From the NCBI GenBank assembly GCA_017455065.1, contig JAFTBU010000049.1, forward strand, positions 186,001 to 250,000: a DNA stretch of 64,000 nt. Reading direction: 5' to 3'. The notes below the pieces were generated by a model that was given only the letters and a program-made list of their open reading frames with translations, was not told the DNA's origin and did no database searches. The stretch is from Bacteroidales bacterium (GTDB taxonomy: Bacteria; Bacteroidota; Bacteroidia; Bacteroidales; UBA932). The number at the start of each line of letters is the position of its first letter. Within the stretch, counting starts at the first letter, position 1. The translations under genes were made by a program, and so were the position numbers. Shown here in pieces: positions 1 to 8,386 of the stretch.

Positions 1-343
1 CAACGAAATCGCCGCGAAATACGACGCCGCGTTCAAGGACACTTGCATACGCACGCCCAAACGCATTGAAGGCATAGTCCACGCATTCCACCTGTACGTG
101 ATACAGACCCCGAGACGCAAGGAGCTGTACGATTTCCTGAGGGAGAACCGCATTTTCGCCCAGGTCCTCTACATCCCCGCACATCTGATGCCCTACTACA
201 GGCAGTTCGGATGGAAGGAAGGCGACATGCCCGTGGCCGAAGAGTATTATAGGCACTGCCTCGCCCTTCCGATGTTCCCCAGCCTGACCGACGAGGAGCA
301 GGACTGGGTCATAGCGAAAGTACTCGAATTCTGCAGCCGCTGA
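1..343 (+). CDS. pseC: PseC-type aminotransferase, C-terminal part
   Basis: This is the 3' end of a gene that begins before the window; the frame is open from base 2 and stops with TGA at 341-343. The visible 113 residues match the end of the DegT/DnrJ/EryC1 PLP-dependent aminotransferases, in particular UDP-4-amino-4,6-dideoxy-N-acetyl-altrosamine transaminase. Recognisable elements are HAFHLYVIQ, then ENRIFAQVLYIPAHLMPYY, and the final ALPMFPSLTDEEQDWV helix, typical of the sugar-aminotransferase C-terminal domain. In that family the enzyme installs the 4-amino group of the pseudaminic acid precursor in the cytoplasm. The catalytic lysine lies outside the window. The next gene starts one base after the stop, so this is one operon. 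Confidence 0.85.
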   Translation, partial: NEIAAKYDAAFKDTCIRTPKRIEGIVHAFHLYVIQTPRRKELYDFLRENRIFAQVLYIPAHLMPYYRQFGWKEGDMPVAEEYYRHCLALPMFPSLTDEEQDWVIAKVLEFCSR

Positions 344-344
344 G

Positions 345-1187
345 ATGGACGCCCTCACCCATAAACTTGTCCTCGGAACGGTCCAGTTCGGCCTCCAATA
401 CGGCATCAACTCCGCCGGGCGGCCCTCGGACGACATGGTCCGGGAGATACTGTCGCTCGCAGGGGCCGCCGGGATCCGTACCCTGGACACCTCCAGCGCC
501 TATGGCAATGCCGAAGAGGTGCTGGGCACCGACATGCCCGCCGGGTCGGACTTCCGCATTGTCTCGAAATACCCCATGGGAGCGGCCGGAGTGGAGCAGA
601 CCTTCGGGGAATCCCTGCGGCGGCTCGGCGTGCCGCGGCTCTACGGGTACCTGCTGCACCATTTCGAGCTCTACCGCCGGAACCCCGGGATATGGGATGA
701 TTTCATCGCCCTCAAGCAGGCGGGGAAGGTCGACAAGATAGGTTTCTCCCTGTACAGCCCCGAAGAACTCGAGCTGATCCTCGGGAACGGCTCCCCCTTC
801 GACCTGATACAGGTCCCGTTCAACCTGTTCGACCGCAAATTCCTCCCCTACATGAAAGAACTCCACGAAAAAGGGGTGGAAATACATGTCAGGAGCACTT
901 TCCTGCAGGGACTGTTCTTCAAGGACAGGGACTCGCTTCCCGAAAAGCTCCTCCCGCTTAGGAAATACCTCCTCAGGCTGGACGAGTTCTCCAGGGAAAG
1001 CGGCCTGAGCATCGCCGAGACAGCCCTCAATTTCAATTTGCACAACCCTTACATCGACGGAGTGCTGATAGGAGTGGACAACGCCTCCCAGCTGAAGGCC
1101 AATCTCGCCTCGGTCAAGGACAGCCCCGTCGACCTGGAAATAAACATAGAAGAAACGGATCTGCTGAATCCGGTAAACTGGAAATAG
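345..1187 (+). CDS. Aldo/keto reductase of the nonulosonate operon
   Basis: A 280-residue protein with the aldo/keto reductase (beta/alpha)8 fold. It begins with LVLGTVQFGLQYGI, has the catalytic-tetrad region TLDTSSAYGNAEEVLG (Asp and Tyr), then YLLHHFELY with the expected His, and ends with IDGVLIGVDNASQL, the usual NADPH-binding strand. It resembles the short reductases found in sialic, legionaminic and pseudaminic acid clusters of many bacteria. The substrate is unknown; a keto sugar intermediate is plausible from position alone. It sits one base after pseC and one base before the nucleotidyltransferase gene. No membrane or export signal is seen. Confidence 0.85.
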   Translation: MDALTHKLVLGTVQFGLQYGINSAGRPSDDMVREILSLAGAAGIRTLDTSSAYGNAEEVLGTDMPAGSDFRIVSKYPMGAAGVEQTFGESLRRLGVPRLYGYLLHHFELYRRNPGIWDDFIALKQAGKVDKIGFSLYSPEELELILGNGSPFDLIQVPFNLFDRKFLPYMKELHEKGVEIHVRSTFLQGLFFKDRDSLPEKLLPLRKYLLRLDEFSRESGLSIAETALNFNLHNPYIDGVLIGVDNASQLKANLASVKDSPVDLEINIEETDLLNPVNWK

Positions 1188-1188
1188 C

Positions 1189-1959
1189 ATGAAGATATTA
1201 GCCATCACACAGGCCCGTTACGGGTCCACCCGCCTCCCGGCCAAGATACTCAAGGAAGTGCAGGGGATGACCCTGCTGGAAATACATCTGCGCAGGATAC
1301 TGAAATCCCGCATGGTGGACCAGGTGAAGATAGCCACCACCGGCGAGGAAGGGTCGAAATATATAGTCGAAGTGGCCGACAAGGTGGGCGTAGCCTACCA
1401 CAAAGGCTCCGTGGACGACGTGCTGAGCCGTTTCTACGACACCGCCGCCCCCGAGAAACCCGACTGGGTGGTCAGGCTCACTTCCGACTGCCCCCTGATC
1501 GACCCCGGAGTGATAGACGAGGTGCTGGAATTCGCCGTGTCCCACGACTACGACTACGTGCGTACCGACCCCGCGAGCTATCCGGACGGACTGGACACCG
1601 AGGTTATGAAATTCTCCGCCCTCGAAAAGGCCTTCAAAGAAGCGTCGATGACTTCCGAAAGGGAGCATGTGACCCCTTACATCTGGAAGAACGGAAGCGC
1701 GGAGGGCGGCACCATCTTCAAGTCCTGGAAGCTGCGCAATCCCGCTGGCGACTACGATGCCGAGAACTACCGCATCACCATCGACGAGCCCGAGGATTTC
1801 ATGGTGATAAAGGCCCTGATAGAGGCCCTGGGCATAGACAAAGACTGGAAAACCTACATCGACTACCTGCTTTCGCACGAGGAGATACGCAGCCTCAACG
1901 GCCGTTTCTCCTACAATGAAGGGTACGCCAAATCATTGAAAAACGACAAAAAGATATAG
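1189..1959 (+). CDS. SpsF/PseF-type cytidylyltransferase
   Basis: A 256-residue nucleotidyltransferase of the SpsF family (GT-A-like, COG1861 type). The N terminus ITQARYGSTRLPAKIL is the nucleotide-binding signature, and VVRLTSDCPLIDP carries the metal-binding Asp region. Family members activate nonulosonic acids as CMP-sugars or act in spore-coat polysaccharide synthesis. With PseC and PseI in the operon, the likely role is CMP activation of a pseudaminic-type sugar. It is not the canonical PseF/NeuA type, whose start reads as an IPARGGS motif. It follows the reductase by one base and precedes the aminotransferase by four. Confidence 0.8.
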   Translation: MKILAITQARYGSTRLPAKILKEVQGMTLLEIHLRRILKSRMVDQVKIATTGEEGSKYIVEVADKVGVAYHKGSVDDVLSRFYDTAAPEKPDWVVRLTSDCPLIDPGVIDEVLEFAVSHDYDYVRTDPASYPDGLDTEVMKFSALEKAFKEASMTSEREHVTPYIWKNGSAEGGTIFKSWKLRNPAGDYDAENYRITIDEPEDFMVIKALIEALGIDKDWKTYIDYLLSHEEIRSLNGRFSYNEGYAKSLKNDKKI

Positions 1960-1963
1960 AACT

Positions 1964-3271
1964 ATGGGAAAAGGACAAGAGCTTTACAAAAAAGCCAAGA
2001 CCATGATACCCGGAGGCACTTCCCTCCTCTCGAAGAGGCCGGAGCAGCTCCTCCCGGAGAACTGGCCTGCATATTACAGCAAATCCAAAGGCTGCCGCGT
2101 CTGGGACCTGGACGGGCGTGAATACATAGACTGCGGACTCATGGGCGTGGGCACCAACACCCTCGGCTACGCCCGCGAGGAAGTCGACGAGGCCGTGATG
2201 AAAGTCGTCCGCGACGGCAACCTCACCACCCTCAACTGCCCCGAAGAGGTCTATCTGGCCGAGCGCCTCATCAAGATGAACCCCTGGGCCGGCGGCGTCC
2301 GCTATACCCGCGGAGGCGGCGAGGCCAATTCGATGTGCGTCAGGATCGCCAGGGCCTACACCGGCAAGGACAAGGTGGCCATCTGCGGCTACCACGGCTG
2401 GCACGATTGGTATGTGTCCGTCAATCTCGGCGAGAGCGACGCCCTCGCAGGGCACCTGCTTCCCGGCATCCCCACCGCCGGCGTCCCCAAGGGCCTGCGC
2501 GGCACCTCCATACCTTTCCATTACAATGATTTCGAGGAGATCGAAGGCATCATCCGCAACACTCCCGACCTGGCCGCCGTCAAGATGGAGGTCTGCCGCA
2601 ACTTCGGACCCGCCGAAGGTTACCTGGAGCACATCCGCAATCTTTGCAACGAATACGGGGTCATCCTCATTTTCGACGAATGCACCAGCGGCTTCCGTGA
2701 GACTTTCGGAGGCCTGCACAAGAAATACGGGGTCTATCCCGACATGACCATCTATTCGAAGACCATGGGCAACGGTTACGTGATCGCCGCCGTACTTGGC
2801 AAGAAAGAGATCATGGACGCAGCCCAGGGCAGCTGGATCAGCTCCACCTTCTGGACCGACCGCATCGGCCCCACCGCCGCACTCGCAGCCCTCGACGTGA
2901 TGGAAAAGACCAAATCCTGGGAGTACATCACCGAAAAAGGCAGGCAGAACAAAGTCCGCTGGCAGGCCCTGGCCGACAAATACGGCCTGAAGATCAACCA
3001 GTGGGGCATCCCCGCTCTCGCAGGCTACACCTTCGATTCGCCCAACGCACTGGCCTACAAGACCTATGTCACCCAGGAGATGCTCAAGAAGGGCTATCTC
3101 GCCGGAACAGTGATGTACACCTGCATCGAGCATACGGACGAGATACTCGACGCCTATTTCGAGGCTCTCGATCCCATCTTCGCGGACATCCGCGACTTCG
3201 AAGACGGCAAGGACGTGATGAAGGCCCTCGACGGTCCCGTCTGCCAGGCAGGTTTCAAACGACTGAACTAG
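1964..3271 (+). CDS. Class III aminotransferase, glutamate-1-semialdehyde aminomutase-like
   Basis: A 435-residue PLP enzyme of class III, similar to glutamate-1-semialdehyde 2,1-aminomutase (HemL). Visible features are MIPGGTSLLSKRPEQL near the N terminus, RYTRGGGEANSMCVRIAR for cofactor binding, LIFDECTSGFRETFGG with the PLP-binding Asp, and Lys266 in YSKTMGNG as the Schiff-base lysine. The place in an operon for nonulosonate sugars argues against haem synthesis and for transamination of a sugar or its side chain. HemL-like enzymes recur in bacterial surface-sugar clusters, where most are uncharacterised. The exact reaction cannot be read from sequence. Confidence 0.8.
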   Translation: MGKGQELYKKAKTMIPGGTSLLSKRPEQLLPENWPAYYSKSKGCRVWDLDGREYIDCGLMGVGTNTLGYAREEVDEAVMKVVRDGNLTTLNCPEEVYLAERLIKMNPWAGGVRYTRGGGEANSMCVRIARAYTGKDKVAICGYHGWHDWYVSVNLGESDALAGHLLPGIPTAGVPKGLRGTSIPFHYNDFEEIEGIIRNTPDLAAVKMEVCRNFGPAEGYLEHIRNLCNEYGVILIFDECTSGFRETFGGLHKKYGVYPDMTIYSKTMGNGYVIAAVLGKKEIMDAAQGSWISSTFWTDRIGPTAALAALDVMEKTKSWEYITEKGRQNKVRWQALADKYGLKINQWGIPALAGYTFDSPNALAYKTYVTQEMLKKGYLAGTVMYTCIEHTDEILDAYFEALDPIFADIRDFEDGKDVMKALDGPVCQAGFKRLN

Positions 3272-3274
3272 CCT

Positions 3275-3835
3275 ATGCCGAATTACCGATGCCTCCACTG
3301 CCAGGAACGGCACCTGGGCGATTTTTCAATCGTCCCGCTCCGCTATGAGGACCGCTTCAGCATCATGAAGTGGCGCAACGCCCAGATCTACCATCTGCGC
3401 CAGACCCGTCCCTTGACTGAGGAAGACCAGCAGCGGTACTTCGACGAAGTGGTCGCCGGACTTTTCGACGAGCCCCGCCCCGGGCAGATCCTTTTTTCCT
3501 ACCTGGAAAAGGGCGTCTGCATAGGATACGGAGGGCTGGTGCACATCAACTGGACGGACCGCAACGCCGAGATTTCATTCATAATGGACACGGCCCTGGA
3601 GGCAGACCATTTCGCTGAGCATTGGAGCAACTGGCTCACCATGCTCAGGCAGGTGGCCTTCGACGACCTCGGCCTGCACAAGATCTACACCTACGCCTTC
3701 GACCTCAGGCCCCATCTGTACCCGGTGCTGGAGGCCAACGGTTTCCGGCGCGAAGCCACCCTTCCCGAGCACTGCTTCCACGAAGGGAGATACAAGGATG
3801 TCGTGATACACTCTATCCTCAACGGGAATGTTTGA
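3275..3835 (+). CDS. GNAT-family N-acetyltransferase
   Basis: A 186-residue GNAT protein. After a short N-terminal extension with a CLHC pair, residues 18-180 follow the RimJ/PseH-like pattern: IVPLRYEDRFSIMKWRN, then EISFIMDT at the acetyl-CoA-binding strand, and a C-terminal LGLHKIYTYAFDLRPHL with VLEANGFRREA. Such enzymes N-acetylate amino sugars of nonulosonic acids. It starts three bases after the aminotransferase stop and overlaps the second GNAT gene by 8 bases, so the two acetyltransferases are probably translated together. Two distinct acetyltransferases suggest two different amino positions are acylated, which is inference. Confidence 0.8.
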   Translation: MPNYRCLHCQERHLGDFSIVPLRYEDRFSIMKWRNAQIYHLRQTRPLTEEDQQRYFDEVVAGLFDEPRPGQILFSYLEKGVCIGYGGLVHINWTDRNAEISFIMDTALEADHFAEHWSNWLTMLRQVAFDDLGLHKIYTYAFDLRPHLYPVLEANGFRREATLPEHCFHEGRYKDVVIHSILNGNV

Positions 3836-4286
3836 ATTCGTCAACTACACGGACTGTTCGCGGGAGCAGCTGCTGGAGATACTCGAACTGAGGAATCTCG
3901 ACAGCATCCGCAAATGGATGGTGAACCCCGGGGTCATATCCAGGGAAGACCATTTCCGGTTCGTGGAGAGCCTCAGGACCAATCCTGACCGCCTTTATTT
4001 CGCAGTCTACAAGGACTCCGAGCTGGTGGGCACCTACAATCTTACCAATGAAGGCGGCGGAGTGTGGGAAAGGGGCATATTCGCCAATCCCGCGTTCCAG
4101 GGCAGGGGTCTTACCGGCAGATGGGAGAGGCAGATGATTTCCGGACTGGCCGGAAGGGGCATAGAGGCTCTCAGCGCCAAAGTCAGGGAAGACAACCTCC
4201 GCTCAGTCAGATACCATCTGAGGCTGGGCTTCGAGGAAGTTTCCCGCGACGGAGAATACATTCACTACTTATTGAAGCTAAGATGA
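3828..4286 (+). CDS. pseH: PseH-like N-acetyltransferase
   Basis: A 152-residue GNAT protein close to PseH, the enzyme that acetylates the 4-amino group of the UDP-sugar precursor of pseudaminic acid. Typical features are LLEILELRNLDSIRKWM at the start (the WRN/LRN helix of the family), YFAVYKDSELVGTYNL as the central strand pair, and IFANPAFQGRGLTGRWE, where the QGRG-like loop binds acetyl-CoA. It overlaps the preceding GNAT gene by 8 bases and its TGA overlaps the pseI start as ATGA. It could also acylate with another group; sequence does not decide. Confidence 0.75.
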   Translation: MFEFVNYTDCSREQLLEILELRNLDSIRKWMVNPGVISREDHFRFVESLRTNPDRLYFAVYKDSELVGTYNLTNEGGGVWERGIFANPAFQGRGLTGRWERQMISGLAGRGIEALSAKVREDNLRSVRYHLRLGFEEVSRDGEYIHYLLKLR

Positions 4287-5293
4287 GCAGGACTTTCGTA
4301 ATAGCCGAGCTTTCGGCAAACCACGGGCACAAGCTCGACCTCGCCCTCGCTTCGGTGCGCGCGGCCAAAAAAGCAGGTGCGGACGCCGTCAAGATACAGA
4401 CTTATACGGCCGACACCATCACCCTGGACTGCAAACTCCCGGATTTCATAGTGAAAGGCACGAGCCTGTGGGACGACCGCAGTCTCCACGACCTTTACCA
4501 GGAAGCTTACACCCCCTGGGAGTGGCACGAAGCCATTTTCGAGGAGGCCCGAAAAGAAGGCATCTGCTGTTTCTCCACCCCCTTCGACAAATCGGCGGTG
4601 GACCTGCTGGAGTCCCTCGGCAATCCCATCTACAAGATAGCCAGCTTCGAGATCACCGACACCCCTCTCATCGAATACGCCGCATCGAAGGGCAAGCCCA
4701 TGATAATATCCACGGGCATAGCAACTGAAGAAGACATAAAACTTGCCATCGAGACCTGTCGTAAGGCTGGTAACGACGACATCACCCTGCTCAAATGCAC
4801 CTCCGCATATCCCGCCCCCATAGATAAGGCCAACCTGCGGACCATGGTGGACATGGCCTCCAGGTTCGGGGTCAAGACCGGACTGTCCGACCACACCATG
4901 GGCAGCGAAGTGGCCCTGGCGGCAGTCGCCCTGGGAGCCACCGTGATCGAGAAACATTTCATCCTGGACCGCTCCATAGGAGGTCCCGACGCGGAGTTCT
5001 CCATGCAGGAGGATGAATTCGCCGCCATGGTCTCATCCATACGCAAGGTCGAAAAGGCTCTCGGGCAGGTCGGGTATCCCACCGATCCCTCCACGATCAG
5101 CGGACGCCGCTTCAGCCGCTCGCTGTACGTTGCCCGCGACGTGAAAGCCGGGGAAATCATCACTGAGGATAATGTCCGTTCGGTGCGTCCCGGCTTCGGC
5201 ATGCACCCCTCCAGGCTCCAGGAATTCCTGGGCAGGAAATTCAAGGCAGACGCCACCAAAGGCACCAGGTTCACTGAAGACCTGGCAGAATGA
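4283..5293 (+). CDS. pseI: Pseudaminic acid synthase (PseI/NeuB family)
   Basis: A 336-residue NeuB-family synthase that condenses a 6-deoxy hexosamine derivative with phosphoenolpyruvate to give a nonulosonic acid. The start at 4283 (MSRTFVIAELSANHGH) is chosen because the family begins here and it forms an ATGA overlap with pseH; an upstream in-frame start would add unrelated residues read from within pseH. Visible features include GADAVKIQTYTADTITLDC, CCFSTPFDKSAVDLLE, YKIASFEITD, GLSDHTMGSEVALAAVALG and EKHFILDRSIGGPDAEFSM, then a C-terminal SAF domain (residues about 275-335). TLDCK near the N terminus resembles PseI more than NeuB. No PseG hydrolase gene is seen in the window. Confidence 0.88.
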   Translation: MSRTFVIAELSANHGHKLDLALASVRAAKKAGADAVKIQTYTADTITLDCKLPDFIVKGTSLWDDRSLHDLYQEAYTPWEWHEAIFEEARKEGICCFSTPFDKSAVDLLESLGNPIYKIASFEITDTPLIEYAASKGKPMIISTGIATEEDIKLAIETCRKAGNDDITLLKCTSAYPAPIDKANLRTMVDMASRFGVKTGLSDHTMGSEVALAAVALGATVIEKHFILDRSIGGPDAEFSMQEDEFAAMVSSIRKVEKALGQVGYPTDPSTISGRRFSRSLYVARDVKAGEIITEDNVRSVRPGFGMHPSRLQEFLGRKFKADATKGTRFTEDLAE

Positions 5294-6828
5294 CAACGAT
5301 TATGAAGTATCTGATTTTCAGCCCTGCATATTGCAGTTTCCTCTCGCCGGCGGCGATCACCCAGGTCATAGACAATGCCCTGCAGTACGCCCGCAAGGGG
5401 CACGAGGTCACTGTGGTCTATTGTGACAATTCCGCCACGAAGTATTGCCTTAGCAATACCGACTGCTCCTCCGGGGTGTGCAGCCTCTGCCGGAGCTACA
5501 TGCACACCCTCCTGGCATCGAAGCCGGTGCGGGAGTGCAAAGGCATAAAGTGGACGGGCTACCGGGAGACCGGAGGGGAACTCCCCCGCTTCGGCTACAA
5601 GACCATAGAAGATATCAAAGCCCTCAAATACAAAGGCGTGGGAGTGGGCTTCGCAGCCTATTCCACCTTCCTCTCCACCAGCAGGAACATGTATCCCAAG
5701 ATAGACGAAGGCTTCCGCAGCTATTTCGACAAATTGCTCGGGAGTGCCTGTAAATACACGGATTTCGTGCTGGAGATGGTGGACAAGGTCCATCCGGACG
5801 TGATCTGCGGACTGAACAGCCGCGCCGTCTATTCCCGTCCGGTATGGGACATCACCAGGCAGAAGAAAATCAAATACGAATGCTGGGAGGGTGTCTATGA
5901 CAGGAAGAGCCAGTATTGCAAGATCAGCTTCGGCGATTCCACGCCCCACGCCCCTGTGACCAACAAACGCATGGTAGAAGAGATATGGAAAGGCTCCTCC
6001 CTCCCCGAAGCCGAGAGGCTCAAGGTCGGCGAGGATTTCTACCTCAAGCGCCGCAACTCCATACCCGCCGGGGACAAACTCTATGTCAAGGACCAGGTCC
6101 AGGGCATGCTGCCCGAAGGCTTCGACCCCGCCAAGCACAACATCCTGATACTCAACAGCTCTGAAGATGAGTACGCGGCCCTTTTCGAAGACTATCTGGA
6201 CGGAGTGCCCTTCAAGACCCAGTATCCGGGTATCAAGTACATCGCAGAGGCCCTGCGCAACGAACCCGGCTACCACCTCTACCTCAGGATACACCCCAAC
6301 CTCAAGGGTATCAATTACCTTTATCACACCAAGCTGTACGAACTCGCCAGGCAGAATCCCAACCTCACTGTCATAGCCCCTGACTCCCCCGTCAGCACCT
6401 ACGGCCTGATCGACGCCTGCGAGAAAGTGCTGGTGTTCGGCTCGACCACGGGCCCCGAAGCGGCCTACTGGGGAAAGCCGGTAATACTTATGTACAACTG
6501 CGTGTATTCCTTGCTGGACATCTGCTACACCCCGCACACCCCCGAGGAGGTCATGGAACTGATAAAGACTCCAGACCTGCCTCCGAAGGACAGGCTGCAG
6601 GCCATCAAATTCGGCTATTTCTCCCTCAACGACGAGCACGAGGAGTACACCCATTTCCATCCGGAAAGACGCCACAAAGAGATGCTGGGCCGCTCATTCG
6701 ACTACCATATGGTGGAAGCGGGACCGCTCCGCAGCCGTCTGCTGATACTGCTCCAGACCGCCGGCAAGTATTTCTATTACAAACACCTGAACTTCCCGCA
6801 GGAAGAAGACCCCGCACTCTACGAATAA
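5290..6828 (+). CDS. Unknown, putative capsule-type glycosyltransferase, paralogue 1
   Basis: A 512-residue cytoplasmic protein not assigned to a named family. An alternative ATG at 5302 gives MKYLIFSPAYCSF, which lines up with the start of the next gene. Residues 40-75 carry a cysteine cluster (VYC, KYC, TDC, then C-x2-C as VCSLC). The C-terminal third has LYLRIHPNLKGINYLY and VLVFGSTTGPEAAYWGKP, which resemble the nucleotide-sugar-binding ends of GT-B capsule transferases (KpsS/KpsC-like). Its place straight after pseI makes a CMP-nonulosonate transferase the most attractive guess. It overlaps pseI by 4 bases. No membrane segment or signal peptide is apparent. Confidence 0.7.
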   Translation: MTTIMKYLIFSPAYCSFLSPAAITQVIDNALQYARKGHEVTVVYCDNSATKYCLSNTDCSSGVCSLCRSYMHTLLASKPVRECKGIKWTGYRETGGELPRFGYKTIEDIKALKYKGVGVGFAAYSTFLSTSRNMYPKIDEGFRSYFDKLLGSACKYTDFVLEMVDKVHPDVICGLNSRAVYSRPVWDITRQKKIKYECWEGVYDRKSQYCKISFGDSTPHAPVTNKRMVEEIWKGSSLPEAERLKVGEDFYLKRRNSIPAGDKLYVKDQVQGMLPEGFDPAKHNILILNSSEDEYAALFEDYLDGVPFKTQYPGIKYIAEALRNEPGYHLYLRIHPNLKGINYLYHTKLYELARQNPNLTVIAPDSPVSTYGLIDACEKVLVFGSTTGPEAAYWGKPVILMYNCVYSLLDICYTPHTPEEVMELIKTPDLPPKDRLQAIKFGYFSLNDEHEEYTHFHPERRHKEMLGRSFDYHMVEAGPLRSRLLILLQTAGKYFYYKHLNFPQEEDPALYE

Positions 6829-6832
6829 CGCC

Positions 6833-8386
6833 ATGAGATACCTTTTCTTTCTCCCCCATTACCCTTCTTTCTGCTGGGCAGGCATATACGGAATCATACT
6901 CGACCAGGCGGAAATCCTCGCCCGGGAGGGCAATCAGGTACGGCTGGTGTACTGCTCCGACTGCAGCACCCTCGGCGAATGCTACCACAACCACGCCCAC
7001 CCCGAGAAAGTCTGTCCCCTGTGCAATTTCAACCGCGATTACCTGACTTCGAAGCTGTCCCCGGAAGTGGAGAAAGTCCCCGTCTCGGCCTACGCCTCAA
7101 GCGTATGCACCCCTCCCGCATTCAAATATGACAGCATAGAGGACATACTCAAACTCCAGTACAAGGGCGTCAATGTGGGATACGCCGCCATGTCCACCTA
7201 TATTTCCTTCGGAGTGCGCAACCTCTATCCCCTGATAGACGAGCGGTTCCGCGCTTACCTGGACCGCATGATCGCAAGGTGCTGCCGCTACGCCGACGTA
7301 GTGGAAGCGGCGATAGCCGACTACAAGCCGGATTCCGTGGGACTTTTCAACGCCAGGCTCATAGACGACAAGCCCGTCATCGACATCTGCCGCAGGGAGG
7401 GGCTCGATTTCACCTGCTACGAGCACCGTTTCATCCTGGGGAACCAGACCCGCAAAACCTTCTTCCACAACACCACTCCCCATCGCGAAGCCGACATACG
7501 CCGGAGGATGGAGGAGATTTGGAACGACCCCGCAGTCCCCATGGAAGAGAAAGAGGCCATGGGCCGCAAGTTCTATGAGAGCCGCCGCAAATCCATAGCC
7601 GCAGGTGACAAGGTCTATACGGGAGGCCAGAAGACCGGCCTGCTCCCCGAAGGCTGGGACCGTTCCAAGCACAACATAGTCATCTTCAACAGCTCGGAGG
7701 ACGAGATGGCCTATGTCCAGGAAGACAACCAGGCCAAAGCCATCTTCCCCACACAGTTGGACGGATTCGAGACTATCTTCGAGATGAACAAGGACAGGGA
7801 CGACATCCATTTCTACATCAGGATACATCCCAACCTCAAGAACATCCCCTATCTGTACAGCAAGCTGCTGCCCAGGTACGCGCAGAGATATTCAAATGTG
7901 ACCGTCATCCCCGGGGACTCCCCCATCAGCACCTATTCCCTGATCGACGTGGCCGACAAGGTGCTGGTGTTCGGCTCCACCGCTGGTGCGGAAGCCGCCT
8001 ACTGGGGCAAGCCCACGATATTGATAGCAGGGTCGGTCTATACCGATCTGGGCATATGCTATGTGCCGGAGACGGTGGAAGAGCTGCAGAAACTGCTCAC
8101 CGACAAGAATCTGCCCGCCAAGGACGGCCGCGGGGCCCTGAAGATGGGTTACTATTACCTGGGCCTGTACGACGGGGATTTCCAGCATTTCAAGGTGGAG
8201 AACAAATACTACACTATCTTCGGCAAGCCCCTGAGGATACAGCGCTACGAGATCAATGGCAGCAAATGGACCAAATGGAGGACCAGCTTCAACCAGACCA
8301 TCTGCAAGATACTCTACGAAAGGCTGCCCCTGCTGGAACTTCCCACCCGCGAAGACGAGTCCAAGTACGCGAAATACTTAAAATAA
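6833..8386 (+). CDS. Unknown, putative capsule-type glycosyltransferase, paralogue 2
   Basis: A 517-residue paralogue of the preceding gene, four bases downstream. Shared blocks are the start (MRYLFFLPHYPSF), the cysteine cluster (VYCSDC, then GEC, then VCPLC), SIEDILKLQYKGVNVGYAA, the central TPHREADIRRRMEEIWNDP with KSIAAGDKVYTGGQ, HNIVIFNSSEDE, FYIRIHPNLKNIPYLYSK, and VLVFGSTAGAEAAYWGKP. The middle of the two proteins diverges more, as expected for transferases with different acceptors. Function is inferred only: a GT-B-like sugar transferase for the glycan of this locus. The last 9 bases overlap the 3' end of the convergent GT2 gene. Confidence 0.7.
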   Translation: MRYLFFLPHYPSFCWAGIYGIILDQAEILAREGNQVRLVYCSDCSTLGECYHNHAHPEKVCPLCNFNRDYLTSKLSPEVEKVPVSAYASSVCTPPAFKYDSIEDILKLQYKGVNVGYAAMSTYISFGVRNLYPLIDERFRAYLDRMIARCCRYADVVEAAIADYKPDSVGLFNARLIDDKPVIDICRREGLDFTCYEHRFILGNQTRKTFFHNTTPHREADIRRRMEEIWNDPAVPMEEKEAMGRKFYESRRKSIAAGDKVYTGGQKTGLLPEGWDRSKHNIVIFNSSEDEMAYVQEDNQAKAIFPTQLDGFETIFEMNKDRDDIHFYIRIHPNLKNIPYLYSKLLPRYAQRYSNVTVIPGDSPISTYSLIDVADKVLVFGSTAGAEAAYWGKPTILIAGSVYTDLGICYVPETVEELQKLLTDKNLPAKDGRGALKMGYYYLGLYDGDFQHFKVENKYYTIFGKPLRIQRYEINGSKWTKWRTSFNQTICKILYERLPLLELPTREDESKYAKYLK

